Source of the DNA: Malania oleifera
Taxonomy: Eukaryota; Streptophyta; Magnoliopsida; Santalales; Ximeniaceae
Assembly (NCBI RefSeq): GCF_029873635.1
Contig: NC_080420.1
Location: 124,714,958-124,778,957, forward strand
DNA: 64,000 nt
Direction of reading: 5' to 3'
Part shown: piece by piece, positions 23,747 to 35,607 of the stretch
How the letters are laid out: each line of letters begins with the position of its first letter
How positions within the stretch are numbered: the first letter of the stretch is position 1
Position numbers and translations under genes: made by a program
Notes under the pieces: generated by a model
Told to the model about the DNA's origin: nothing
The model's database searches: none
Seen by the model: only the letters and a program-made list of their open reading frames with translations

Positions 23747-24262
23747 TGGCAATACAGAAAGCTCTTTAAGACCGAAGAAGTCCAATTCTTTGGGCTCAGT
23801 AAAACAGGACAAGCCTTTAATTTTCTTCTAGCATTGATAAAGCATGCACTTAATTTCACTAATCCAGGAAGGTTATGGTGGATAGGATACATAGAACCAA
23901 TAAAATTAAAGATAGGGAAGGTACCGTTTTGGAACCTTTTTCCAGATGACTGGAAGGATGGACAGGTTTCAGACTTCAAAGAAGAAGAACCAAATTGAGA
24001 AGATTTCCAAAAGCACACAAATTTTTATGAATTAGTTCAAAATTTGTGAGGAATTTATCCTCTTGAAGTAAGATCTACATTAGCTTGTGTTATGTTTGTA
24101 GATTATGAAACCCTTATTACAGTTGAAGGAAAGTATTTCCAACCTTTTGAAGAGGCTAGTTTATCAGACTTTGTTATTGAAGCAAACAAAGTAGTCAACC
24201 AGATCAGAAATTGGGAGTGTCATCTTCCATCAACACAAGTCATGAAAGTGATCTCTAGTTAG
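23747..24262 (+). pseudogene. Decayed ORF, possibly from an endogenous pararetrovirus
   Basis: One frame stays coherent for 172 codons with only two internal TGA codons, ending TAG at 24260-24262. It contains ALIKHALNFTNPGRLWWIGY (near 23836) and a Trp/Phe-rich, acidic stretch. I do not recognise the protein family with confidence. Its place, a few hundred bases upstream of a pararetrovirus-like promoter and next to a movement-protein ORF, suggests it comes from the same integrated caulimovirid, perhaps the second ORF of a two-ORF genus. That is inference. It could instead be an unrelated host pseudogene. Confidence 0.4.
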
Positions 24263-25004
24263 GGTTAGCAAAACTTGCCATAAAAGGTGATGATATCATT
24301 GAAGCCCTAAAAGATCTTTGAAGATAGTCTAGATATTTGCCAGATGTATAGTCCAGAATTTCATCATATCCTAGGCTAAACTGATCAGACTAATTGGTAG
24401 GGTTATATCAGACACTCATCTAGCACTGTGTCATATCATAGGTTTCGTCGAAAGGATGATACGACAAGTCATATCAGCTTTATTAAAAGAGATTCCTGTT
24501 ATTTTATCTTTTTGCAAAATGAGTCAACAAGATTTGATGTGCTGTCCTTTTGTTTTTTTGTTTTTAAAGTAGCTTTTACTTTATTAAAGAAGGAATCTTT
24601 GCTTTTTTACTTTTGATTTGTGTCCATTCAAGGAGAAAGCGATGTTGTGCTTATCCCTTGAAGTAGTCTATATAATGGTATATCTGACCCATTGTTTGGA
24701 GAGGAAAAACAGAGAAAAAATTAATAGAAATTTCAGTTTGTTCAAAGACATCTTTCTCTCAAATATTTTCCTTTCTAAGTAAAGACAGTTGTGTGGGTTG
24801 AAGTCCTATCTTGCTTGAAAGAGCCTGACGGAGAGGCGTAGAGGCACCACATAGACACCAACATAATAGTGGGACTGGAAGATTACCTTCTACAGCTTCG
24901 TGGAGGTTTAGAGAAGAGAAGAAAGAAGAACATGTATTGATCTTTTATTAATTTAGTTCTTCCTCCTCCTTTCATAACGATATAATTAGTTAAGTCCTTT
25001 TAAT
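24263..25004 (+). promoter_or_regulatory. Pararetrovirus-like promoter and leader region
   Basis: A TATA box CTATATAATGG (24668-24678) is followed about 25 bp later by GTTTGGAGAGGAAAAACAGAG, much like the transcription start context of caulimovirid genomic promoters. The following 300 bp is a purine/pyrimidine-patchy leader with no long ORF. 24263-24660 shows no coding signal. I found no tRNA-Met primer-binding site here, so the leader is incomplete or the assignment is wrong. Confidence 0.4.
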
Positions 25005-25973
25005 TTAGTAAGAATTAAGAGCCTTGAGAGAAATTGGTATCATCGACCAACTTAGTGCTCTTGGATTTACAACTTCTGGTTGCAATCCTCTGACCGAGTC
25101 AGTTTGATTTGTCTTGAAGAGTTGAGCGAATCTACTAACTCCCCTTCTGAGAGCTAGCTTCTCCGTGTTGTAGAACTTTAAATATAGTTTGGCAATAAGT
25201 CTAATGCACCTTCTATCTGGGCTACATTTTAACATATTCTGCCAGTTCCTCGTGTTAACTTTGATCTGTAGAGTTTTCTCCACACTTCTATCTTGAAGAT
25301 CAATATGTAAATTTGGTATTACTTTTATCCAGGCTACTCTTGAATGTAAGTTAGCTCTTACTCCTCCTAGTAAGGACCTACCAAAATTATCGATGCTTCG
25401 GTCCATTACTGCAACAAGGATAGGAAGGTCTTGCCATTTTCTTACCAATGGATCTATCCCAACCTGGATGATTCCATAGTTGACATATCTTGCCTTCTTA
25501 TCTATTACTCTTTGAACTTCTTGTGTGGTGAGTGACGAAACTATGAACGTTCCTGCATCCATACTGGATAATTCTGCAGTTACCTCCTTCTCGATCACCT
25601 TTACTGTCTCTTTGTAAGGTATTCATGAGGTTTGATATGCTTCAGCCCAACTGGCTTGAGACATTCTCCATTATTGACAATCCCTACTTTCTGAAGGGAT
25701 TTCAGTTTCTCGAGCTTGCACTAGATCCTCTTCTTTTCTTGCTAGAGAAATTAGTTCTGGTGCTTTATCTACTGCTCTCATCATAACTAGTCTTATCTGA
25801 CTTAGCTTGAGATGAAATGGAGATTGATCTAAGACTTTTTCTTCTGATTCATCTCCATCAAATTCTGAGTACTCTGAAAAGATAGAGTAAATATTGTTGT
25901 CATCTGAGTCAATTTCTTCTCCCCAAATTGTTCCGTAGAGAAGCTATGAGAATTCTCCATCAAGAATAGACAT
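25005..25973 (-). pseudogene. Endogenous caulimovirid (plant pararetrovirus) ORF fragment with movement protein
   Basis: The minus strand has an open stretch of 197 codons (25598-25005). Its central part has the look of a caulimovirid movement protein of the 30K superfamily, which helps virus pass through plasmodesmata. The features are a hydrophobic beta-rich core, a Gly/Ile-Gln-Val strand, and an Asp-containing loop before a conserved Ser-Leu-Leu-Gly stretch. Upstream in the same strand, an acidic N-terminal part can be followed to a candidate start at 25971-25973, broken by at least two stops (one near 25945). No coat, protease or RT region follows, so the fragment ends within ORF1. It is an old, non-functional genomic copy. 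The exact genus (florendovirus- or petuvirus-like) is not settled by eye. Confidence 0.6.
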
Positions 25974-26118
25974 ATATAGTAAGATACATAAACAAATTGG
26001 AGCAGAAAATTTTAAACTCTGAACTGTATACAAAGCAGATTATTAATTGAAATTAATTGAAAAGGAAGATGCATGCAGCGTGGAGTCAAAGGGACTCCTC
26101 TTTCTCTCTCTCTCTCTC

Positions 26119-26162
<44 letters not shown>

Positions 26163-26476
26163 CCATTCCAAGATGATATTTAAATGAAATCGTAAAAAAG
26201 AATGCACACCCGTCTCCTCCCTTATAAATAGGAGACCAACATTTTTTTCTCTCCACCATCCCCTCAATGTGGAAAAAGTTTGAAAGACCCACACCACCAT
26301 CCCCAACCCCACCTTCTCTCTGGTCATCTCGTCCTGTCTGTCTGCCTTCTCTTTTCCCTTTTCCCTTTTAATTTAATTTCATTCAATTCATCATCATTTT
26401 CCTCCTATAATTTTTTATACAATATATTCCAACTTAAACACTAATTTCAATCCGTCCATCGACCTCCGTTTCACCC
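25974..26476 (+). promoter_or_regulatory. Germin-like gene upstream region with TATA box
   Basis: A TATAAATA box lies at 26223-26230, about 250 bp before the ATG, giving an expected 5' untranslated region near 220 bp. That region is pyrimidine-rich with CTTTTCCC repeats. A compound (TC)n(TA)n microsatellite (26097-26157) sits 70 bp upstream of the TATA box, a GAGA-type arrangement common in plant promoters. The pararetrovirus fragment ends about 250 bp upstream of the TATA box, so the promoter is short or partly shared with it. Confidence 0.6.
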
Positions 26477-26923
26477 ATGGCGGCTGCTGCTGTTCCTCTC
26501 CTCCTGATGGCATTCGCCGCCCTCTCTGCCGCCGATCCCGACCTCCTTCAAGACCTCTGCGTCGCCGATCTCTCCTCCGGTACGCACCCACCCACGTTTT
26601 CTTAATTAATTTCCCTTATACATCTTCTCTTGGCTCTTGCCTTCATATATAATTTTGTTTAATTTTTTATTTTAACCTTGTGGTTGAGAGAAGTTTGAAT
26701 TTTAGTTTGTAATTTTGTATAAAATACAATGTAGAATTATATTAAATTTTATTTAAATCTAAATTCAACACTCAAAAAAATCCATCTATTCTTCCAAATA
26801 AAGCATAATTTAATTTTAATGCCCAATTTAATTCGCGGCACCTAATATATTGCCCGTTCATGCATGATTTGATGATCTGGGCAGGCTGGCTTTGAAGTTT
26901 TATTTTGTTTTATTTTTATTGGC

Positions 26924-26964
<41 letters not shown>

Positions 26965-27292
26965 ATAGCTAGCTGGTCTTCGCTTGGGGATTCCTGTGGG
27001 GGTTTTAATTGCTTGGACTCTTCTCGATCAGCCTTACCGGCAAGAAATCTTTTCTTAGAAAGAAAAAAAAAAAATGCATACTCCCATGGTCTAATTAAAT
27101 ACAAGAGTGATCGGTCACATACATAAGCTGCCGGCCGGTATTGATTTCACCTTCATTTTGCTACCAGCTACAAGCTGCGTGCAGGGTGGCTCTGTTTTAC
27201 AATTTTCCTGCTTTCAATTCGTTTGCTTGTTGATGTTGCGTTGACTGCTGCGGTGTGATGGCTACAGCTAGCTACCCTAATAGATCCAAATG

Positions 27293-27326
<34 letters not shown>

Positions 27327-28264
27327 AAGCTACCTAAAAGTGAAAATTTTAATTTCTTTGTGCTTTTTTCCCCACCAAAATTGACGAGGAAAATGAAGAA
27401 AATGAAGATAATGAGCTTAGTTGCGTGGATGATCAGACTTTTCAACCGGTGAGTAGTAGTAGTGAAATGATGATGCAATTAAGGATGTGGGGTTACCGTC
27501 GTTGAAAAGTCTGATCCCATGGTAACCTACATCCTTAATTGCATCATCATTTCACCACTATTATATATATATATATATATATAATTTATGCAAATTAATT
27601 GTATATTGTACGTTTTATGCAAAAAAATTAAATTCACAGTTTGTACGTACGTCCGAATGAATTGATGAGTGGATTGGGAATGAATGAACGAGTGAATTAA
27701 AATGGAAATGGATGGGATGCAGGAGTGAAGCTGAACGGATTCCCCTGCAAAAGCAGCAACATAAGCGCAGAGGACTTCTTCTTCGGGGGTCTGGCCAAAC
27801 CTGGCGCCACAAACAACACCATGGGATCTGTGGTGACCCCAGCCAACGTCCAGAAAATCCCAGGCCTCAACACCTTGGGCGTCTCCTTCTCCCGCATCGA
27901 CTTCGCCCCCGGCGGCCTCAACCCACCCCACACCCACCCCCGCGCCACCGAGATCATCTTCGTCCTCACTGGCCAGCTCGACGTCGGCTTCATCAACACC
28001 TCCAACGCCCTCTTCTCCAAGACCATCAGCCAAGGCGATGTCTTCGTCTTCCCCAAGGGTCTCCTCCATTTCCAGAAGAACAACGGCGACAAACCCGCCG
28101 CCGTCATTTCCGCCTTCAACAGCCAGCTGCCGGGCACCCAGGCCCTCGCCGCCGCCCTCTTCGCTGCGGCGCCGCCCGTGCCGGACAATGTCTTGACCAA
28201 GGCCTTTCAGGTGGGGACTAAGGAGGTGGAGAAGATCAAGTCGAGGCTTGCACCCAAGAAGTAA
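26477..28264 (+). CDS. Germin-like protein (cupin), two exons
   Basis: Exon 1 is 26477-26579 and exon 2 is 27723-28264, joined by a GT-AG intron of 1143 bp that splits a Gly codon. The product is 214 residues, normal for the family. Residues 1-19 form a signal peptide (MAAAAVPLLLMAFAALSAA), so the protein is secreted to the apoplast. The germin start DPDLLQDLCVADLSSG and the two Cys for the disulphide follow. Cupin box 1 (HTHPRATEIIFVLTG) gives His, His and Glu, and box 2 (GDVFVFPKGLLHFQKN) gives the third His, so all four metal ligands are present. N-glycosylation sites NIS and NNT are visible. Family members are hexameric Mn proteins with superoxide dismutase or related activity linked to defence and cell walls. 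It most resembles the Arabidopsis GLP10 type. Exon GC is far higher than the flanks. Confidence 0.95.
26580..27722 (+). other. Germin-like gene intron with microsatellites and inverted repeats
   Basis: The intron begins GTACGC and ends ATGCAG. It is AT-rich with (TA)n tracts at 26924-26951, 27293-27318 and 27561-27582. Between the last two lies an unusual pair of interleaved inverted repeats: arm A 27431-27446 with its exact complement at 27501-27516, and arm B 27457-27497 with its near-perfect complement at 27521-27560. The minus-strand ORF over the exon 2 region is an antisense shadow. Confidence 0.85.
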
Positions 28265-28348
28265 TTAATTAATTATATTATTATGATTTCATTCTGCATT
28301 CACATTTTAACTACACTCCGCGCGCCCTTGTCTTCTCGTCTGTTCCTC

Positions 28349-28386
<38 letters not shown>

Positions 28387-29303
28387 AAATTTTTTTGGTT
28401 GGTTTTTCAATAAAGTGGTGATGACGTAAAGGATTGATTAATTTGTGGTTTTAATTTCAACTGCCAAAAAGATATATGCTACTGTGAAAAAATTTTAAAC
28501 AATGAATTGAAGTATGTTTGGCTTTTTTTTACTTGTTCAAATTCAGAAAAGTTGTGGGGTTTACGATAAGAATATAAATTCGGGCTTCCCTTTCAAGTCC
28601 AGCGCAAGATCTGACAAGCTAAGCCATGTGCATGCTTTTAAGCCACCCAAGGCTTTTGAAGTCGATGCTTCTAAACATGCATGGACTCTCAAAATTAAAT
28701 AACTAGGTGGGTAATTATAATAAAATAATGACCTTCAAAATCAACCGGAAGACATCAAAACTTAAATATTAATGTATATTAGTATAATAAACATGTTTAG
28801 AGCTCGTATGGACATGTTAAAGATCAGCCGATTCATTTGTATAGATTTATCACAGGGCTAAGCATGGTTGTGTGGTGAAGTTCATTTAATTTGTATTGAA
28901 TTTTCACAAGGTTGACATTGTTCATGTTAATCAAATAATACCCATCAAACTGTTACCCAAGTCGAACTTATAATTCATCAAAAAATGAGAGTTGAAACTG
29001 AACCATTTCAAATGGTTGATTAGTTACATAGTCGTTAGACCAATATTTAAAAGTAAATCGAAGAATTGTTGGATCTAATTTAAAATTTTAAAGTAACTAC
29101 AAATAAATATTTTTCCTCCACTAAAACCAGCATGCAAATTTTAATTAAATTTTAAATGCTAAGAATTTAAAATTCAAGCTACCTTAATATGTAAGAAGTT
29201 AATAGATTTATTTAGCAAGTTTAAAAACATCTCACTAAAAAAAAATGTTTAACCAAAACTGAAACTGAACTGAACCATTATCCCAATCAATTGAAATCTA
29301 AAG
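28265..29303. other. Germin-like gene 3' region and unassigned spacer
   Basis: A polyadenylation-type AATAAA lies at 28409-28414, 145 bp after the stop and just past a (TA)n tract (28354-28383), which would give a 3' untranslated region of about 160-170 bp. The rest to 29303 is AT-rich, single-copy-looking DNA in which I see no gene. Confidence 0.55.
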
Positions 29304-29324
29304 CGTAACGACCCCAAAACTCTG

Positions 29325-29374
<50 letters not shown>

Positions 29375-31145
29375 GTATGTTTTTTCACATACTAGTAATA
29401 CTCTGGTATCATAAAATGTAGTCAAAGTTAACCTGAACCTATAGGTACTGAAAATCTACCTGTTTATACATACATGTCATCTAAGCAGTGGAAACTATAA
29501 TATATTTAACTTATATACAATACTAGAGATTCACTGTTCTACATATACACATATATACCCCAAAAATACATCCTATCTCTCGCATGATTACTTACCCTGC
29601 AACTGATACCAACGAACTCCTCTATCATGGAGCTCACTCCACTCGACTGTCGGGGTTTCCTGAAATATTTGTAATGTTGGGGGTGAGATACCTCTCAATA
29701 AGGGAAATAGTTTAATATCAGTGTGTGACAATGTGAGTTTCATCATAAGGTAAACATATACTGCAAATAATAGAACTGTAATATATATCTTAAGTTGTAA
29801 CATATTGCACATGGAAAACTATACTTTTAAACATAATCTTACTATATCATAATGAATTTTTGTATCATTTAAATCATCTATTAAATCTGTATATTACTGA
29901 AATATTATACCCTGGATGTACAACTACATATATATCATGAGTTCACCCCGCATGATTTGCGTTGTGCAGCTTGTAGGCTGGACTTAATGCTAGCTGACCT
30001 ACTAGGTTAAGTCAAATGTGACATAACTACGCACAATTGCCCACCCATCCTGGTCTGCCCATCCTACTCTCTGTCAAACCTCTAACGGGTCAGTACACAG
30101 AGGGTATCCTGCACACCGCCTACACTTTGGGGCTAATCGGTCTCCGACCCACGCTTCCTGAATAGTGTGGTTGCACTGGTCGATTATACACCAATCTGGT
30201 TCGCCCATCCTACTTTCCGTCAAACCTCTAACGGGTCGACACACAGTGAGTATCCTCTCTCCGATCTGGCTAGCTAGTAACGGTACCGTGCTCTTAACGT
30301 ACGTAACCATCCAAGTTCTCTTACTATTTAATACATTTCACATAATATATTTTTGTTCGTAAATAACATTTTCATATTTCTGAAATAATATCTAGCTTTT
30401 ACATATTTCTGAATAAAAGTTGACATTTCATAACTTCTCAATAAATTGTCATATTAAAATTTATCACGGCATCTGCGCCGGCTGCCATATCACGACATCT
30501 GCGCCAGCTATCATACCACAACATCTGTGCCGGCTATCATTACACAATATACTGCATATATCTTAGCTTCTGTACTGTTTATGATTTTTCTAAAAATTAC
30601 TATAATATCTTACTTATTCTATGAAATATAACATTTTCTGACATACTGTTATTCCATTAAACTTATACTCATGTCGCACGAGTGAGTTCTATTCTGTATT
30701 ATACTATAATATGCTATAAAATCTGTTACCAATATTCCCAAAAACTACATTAATTCATAAATAAATTTATGAAAATACCTGACTTAATCTATTCCTTTAC
30801 TTGTTTCCTGTTGAGCCTGCTAAAACTCTAAATCTACGCCCCACGGCGTTCAAAGTTCAAAACCTTGAAATTATATTTTTCCCAAATTAATCAACTCAAT
30901 CTCTTGTATATTAACATCTAACAAATTTTCTGGGTTCAAAAATTCCAAATAACCACACAAACTCTTAAATAACTTACTTATCCTGATTTTAGGATGGTGC
31001 CCAAGCACCCCAAATCAGCAATGCGCTTAAGCTAAGTTGTAGAGCATTTTCCCGGGATCAATGTGGTAACTTCTAATGGTCGAAACGGGGTATAATAGAA
31101 CCGGATGGGAGGAGAGAAGGAGTGAGAACCGAAGGTAGAGAGAAG

Positions 31146-31188
<43 letters not shown>

Positions 31189-31535
31189 TGAGTGATTTTC
31201 ACGCTGAATTTTTTATTTTAGAGTATTTATAGATTGCTAGCCACGTGACCTCATCGACGAGACACGTGTATTCGTCGATGAGTAGTAGAAGGGTGTTCGT
31301 CGACGAAGATAATGAGTTCATTGACGAACCCTTAATGGCTTGAATTCCTTACTCCTGGTATCTTCTCGTTGACAAGACACATGCACTCGTCGATGAGATC
31401 GACCTAGAAGGATTTTCATCGACGAAGGTTCTAGGCTCGTTGATGATTTCCTATTGAAGCCCTTTTTTTATAATTCTTTTTTCCTTATTTTCTTTTTCTT
31501 ATTTATTTTATTATTATATTTTCTGGGTCTCTACA
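29304..31535 (-). repeat. 3' LTR of the minus-strand Gypsy element
   Basis: It starts CGTAACGACCCC (the first base of the usual TGTAACG is changed to C) and ends GGGTCTCTACA next to the polypurine tract. It holds (TC)n(TA)n at 29323-29370, the R-like hairpin TGAGATACCTCTCA (29684-29697), an internal duplication around GTCAAACCTCTAACGGGTC (30072 and 30218), tandem ATCTGCGCCGGCT-type units (30466-30535), (GA)n at 31147-31186, and a TATA box with palindromes. Confidence 0.9.
31224..31445 (-). promoter_or_regulatory. LTR promoter: TATA box with eight TCGTCGACGA-type palindromes
   Basis: Read on the minus strand, about eight intact or decayed TCGTCGACGA units (31248-31445) precede a TATAAATA box (31224-31231). 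A CACGTG E/G-box core (31242-31247) lies between them. The layout matches those at 15549-15740, 37078-37265 and 39768-40018. Confidence 0.65.
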
Positions 31536-31994
31536 TTCTCCCCTCCTTTTAAAAATTTCGTCCTCAAAATTTGCTAACTATACATATACCAACCTCTAAA
31601 GGAAAAATTCGTTGTACCTTTATTAATTACCCTTACTTATGGAGGAGGAATACTATGGTTGCACATATGGTTCTAGGAGATTGCATTAACTAATCAAAAT
31701 TCTCCCAAAACCCACTATATCCTATAATTCAAAACACAATTTGTACATATATTACCCTGCACTGCATAAAATAAATTCGAAACAATACTTACCTTACCTG
31801 AGCTATTACTTCACTTTTCCTGACTAGTGGTGATTCCTAGTTAATAGATGTGGGTACTTATGTCGTATCTCCTTCTCTAACTCCCATGAAGTTTCCTCCA
31901 CTACATGATTCCTTCACAATACTTTCACTAGTGGAATTTTCTTGGTGTGCAACTCATGTTCCTTTCTATCTAGAATCTGCATTGGTATTACTTC

Positions 31995-34904
31995 TCATGT
32001 TAAAGTATCTCTAAACTCCAACTCTTCATAGTTGATCATGTGAGAGGGATCTGATACGTATTTCCTCAGTATAGAAAAATGGAATATATCATAAATCCTG
32101 GATAATGCCGACGGTAAAGCTATTTTGTGAGCAACTGGACCCACTTTCTCAAGTATTTCAAATGGGCCAATATACCTTGGGTTCAGCTTACCCTTTCTCC
32201 CAAACCTCATAACTACTCTCTTCGGTGCTACTTTCAAGAACACATGGTCTCCTACCTCAAACTTTAATTTTTGGTGGCGAGTATCTACGTAGCTTTTCTG
32301 CCAACTCTAGGCTACATTAATTCTGTCTCTAATAAGTTGAACTTTATTATATGCCTGCTGCACTAACTCTGGCTCCAAAACTCGCCTTTCACCCACTTCA
32401 TCCCAGTATAACAGAGAACGACATCTCCTACCATATAATGCCTCATAAGGCGTCATTCCAATGCTGGCCTGATAACTGTTATTCTATGTGAATTCAACCA
32501 GCGACATAAACTTGGTCCAACTACCCCTGAAGTCTAGCACACATGCTCGAAACATATCTTCGAGTATCTGAATCTTCCTCTCCATTTGCCCATCAGTTTG
32601 AGGATGAAATGCTGTACTGAATGATAGCTGAGACCCTAAAGCCTCCTACAAACTTTTCCAAAATTGTGACGTAACTCGTGGGTCTCGGTCTGAGACTATA
32701 GATACCGACACACTATGGGGTCGAACTATCTCCTAAATATATAATTCGGCCAGCCTACTCATGGAATAGTTGACTTTAATAGGGAGAAAATGAGCAGTCT
32801 TCATCAGCCGGTCTACAATCACCCAAATGGCGTTCTGTCTATGCAACTCCAGTGGTAACCTTGTAATAAAATCCATAGAGATATGATCCCACTTCCACTC
32901 AGGGATGTGGAGTGGTTGCAACTGTTTCTTCGGTTTCTAGTGCTCAGTCTTTACCTGCTGTCACGTCAAACACTGCTCCACAAACTTGGCTATCTCCCTT
33001 TTCATGTCGCTCCTCTAGAATGACTCCTGGAGGTCCCGATACATTTTAGTGCTTCTAGGATGTACTGTGTAAAGGGATCTGTGTGCCTCTTCTAAAATAG
33101 TTCTCTTAATTTCAACATCTGCAGATACGCATAGCCTAGTACAAAACCCCAGATCTCCATCATTTGAAATATTAAACTCCTCTCCCTGTCCATCCTGCAC
33201 TTTATCCATTAGTTCTTATAATTCTGCATCTTTCCTCTGAGTAGTTTTAATCCTCCCATGCAGTGTAGGCTATAGAATCAAGTTAGCAATAAATGCCTGG
33301 TGCTCACCCAATACCAACTCCACACCAAGCCTCTCTAAATCCATCTGAATCGGATGCTGAATCACTACTGCTAATAATGTGGCTCCCACTGATTTCCGAC
33401 TCAAAGCATCAGCCACCACATTTGCTTTCCTCAAGTGGTAACTAATGGTATAATCATAATCCTTAATAAGCTCTAGCCATCTCCTCTTCCTCATGTTTAA
33501 TTCTTTTTGCGTAAAGAAATACTTCAGGCTCTTATGGTCAATACAAATTTCACACCTACCCCCATAGAGATAATGTCTCCAAATCTTCAGTGCGTAGACC
33601 ACTGCAGCTAACTCCAAGTCATGGGTAGGGTAATTCTTTTCATACTCTTTAAGTTGCTGTGAAGCTTATGCAATAACCCTCCTGTGCTGCATCAATACAC
33701 ATCCGAGTCCTTTCTAGGACACATCATTGTATATAACAAATCCATCCTCTCCTGATGGAATAGATAATACTAGTGTAGTGACTAGCAACTGTTTCAACTC
33801 CTAGAAACTCTTCTCACATTTGTTCATCCATTCAAATTTCACATTTTTCTTTGTGAGCCAAGTCAGTGGACCTAATAATCTGGAAAAACCATCCACAAAA
33901 CGCCGGTAGTACCTTGCTAAACTTAGGAAACTTATGATCTTTTGAACATTCTCTGGCCTCACCCAATTCATCATCACTTCTATCTAATTTGGATCCACTG
34001 ATATGTCATCTCTGGAAATCACATGTCTGAGGAAAGTGACCTGCCTTAGCCAAAAGTCACCTTTCTTGAACTTAGCGTATAACGTCTTTTCTTTTAGTAC
34101 CTACAGTACTAGTCTCAGATGATCTTCGTGCTCTTAAAAAATCTTTGAGTAGACCGGCATATCATCAATAAAGACAACAACAAACTGATCTAAGTACTGA
34201 TGGAATACCCGATTCATCAAGTCCATAAACTCTGCGGGTGCATTAGTTAGGCCAAATAGCATAACTAGAAATTCATAGTGGCCATATCTAGTCCTAAATG
34301 CTGTCTTCGAAATATCCTCTACTTTAATTTTCATTTGATGATATCCCAACCAAAGATCAATCTTGGAGTAGACTTGGGTTCCTTGTAACTGATCAAATAA
34401 ATCATCAATTCTAGGAAGAAGATATTTATTTTTGATCATCACTTTATTTATCTTCCTATAATCGATGCACATTCTTAACGTTCCATCTTTCTTTTTTACA
34501 AACAGCACTAGCGCACCCCAAGGTGACACGCTAGGTCTGATAAACCATTTATCTAAGAACTCCTGCAACTGGTCTTTCAGCTCCTTTAACTCGGCTGGGG
34601 CCATCCTGCAAGGTGTCTTAGATATCAGTGTTGTTCCTGGAAGTAAATCCACGACAAATTCAATCTCCCTATTTGGTGGTAAGCCAAGTAACACTTCTGG
34701 AAATACATTTGAAAATTCCTTGACTATTGGGATATCAGCAAGTTTTAATTTTTCCTTTGGCATCTTTTTTATATAAGCTACATACCCCTGACAACCGTCT
34801 TGGAGTAGCTTCCTGGCTTGTATAGTTGACACTGATTGTGGTGAGGCGCACACACGCGATCCCGCAAATATGAATTCTTGCTCTCCCGAGGGTCTGAAGA
34901 TCAC
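31995..34904 (-). pseudogene. Gypsy pol remnant (protease end, RT, RNase H, integrase)
   Basis: Read right to left: a post-protease linker from 34904; RT with [30 protein letters not shown] and the catalytic FIDD (34134-34600; FIDDM instead of FIDDI); RNase H with [19 protein letters not shown] and the [21 protein letters not shown] block (33270-33617); the integrase H2C2 zinc region HRSLYTVHPRSTKMYRDL (33015-33110); the integrase core WDHISMDFITRLPL with its first catalytic Asp (32733-32921); and the C-terminal NPRYIGPFEILEKVGPVAHK tail (31995-32243). These encode copying and insertion enzymes. Gaps between open stretches contain stops, so no full polyprotein is possible. I see no chromodomain after the tail. 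Confidence 0.9.
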
Positions 34905-35351
34905 CTCTTTTTAATGGCAATCAATGCAGTCGTAGTTAGCTGCTAGTCAGTCCATACCCAATATCATATTGAATCCCTGCATGTCTAATACCACAAGATC
35001 GACTAGTAATATTTTCTCCTGAATACTTCCTGGATAGTTTTAATCACCTTTCCATATCTCACTACTGATCTAGTTGGCGTGGCTATTGAAAAATCAATAT
35101 CTAACAATTATGTCTCAACTCCAATTGACTTGACATAACCCAATGACATAAATGAATGGGTGGCACCTCAGTCAAATAAAACAACAACTTTATATGATAA
35201 AGCAATAATTATACATGTCACGACGTCACCTACGGTCTGAGCATCTCCCGGCATCAACACGTAGACCCTCATCGGGGCTGTGTTCCTTTGCTGGCTGCCA
35301 CCCATGGGTGCCTGGACATTCCCTCCAAATGGTCTAGGAGCAAGAGCAATA

Positions 35352-35532
35352 CTATATTAGGCACGATAGTCTCGTGTTACATGACCCGGTCCACCACATC
35401 GGTAGCATACATTCCTCCCTATTCGGCATTCTACTCTGTGTCTCTTTCCACATATAGGATAAACTGGATATGCCTACTTGCCCTGAATCTCTTGTCTCCC
35501 AGTCTCCTGCCTCTGAGCTCTGCCGTATCTGT
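35352..35532 (-). pseudogene. Gypsy gag zinc-knuckle portion, adjacent to the solo LTR insertion
   Basis: The minus strand here encodes the Arg/Gln-rich linker and CCHC-like Cys cluster of Gypsy gag (in a shifted frame CGGPGHVTR-like codons occur around 35375-35410). The reading is interrupted at 35532 by the solo LTR and resumes at 40098. 34905-35351 holds the protease region in fragments, without a clean active-site motif. Confidence 0.55.
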
Positions 35533-35556
35533 TGTGACGACCTCAAAATTTACATC

Positions 35557-35607
<51 letters not shown>

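Noticed and set aside
24428..24616. 62-codon plus-strand ORF with a Phe-rich tail
   Set aside because: It is too short, lies in the presumed promoter/leader region and has no recognisable motif.
27527..28221. Minus- and plus-strand alternative ORFs over the germin-like exon 2 (up to 180 codons)
   Set aside because: They are GC-rich shadows of the true frame, which carries the cupin motifs and fits the splice sites.
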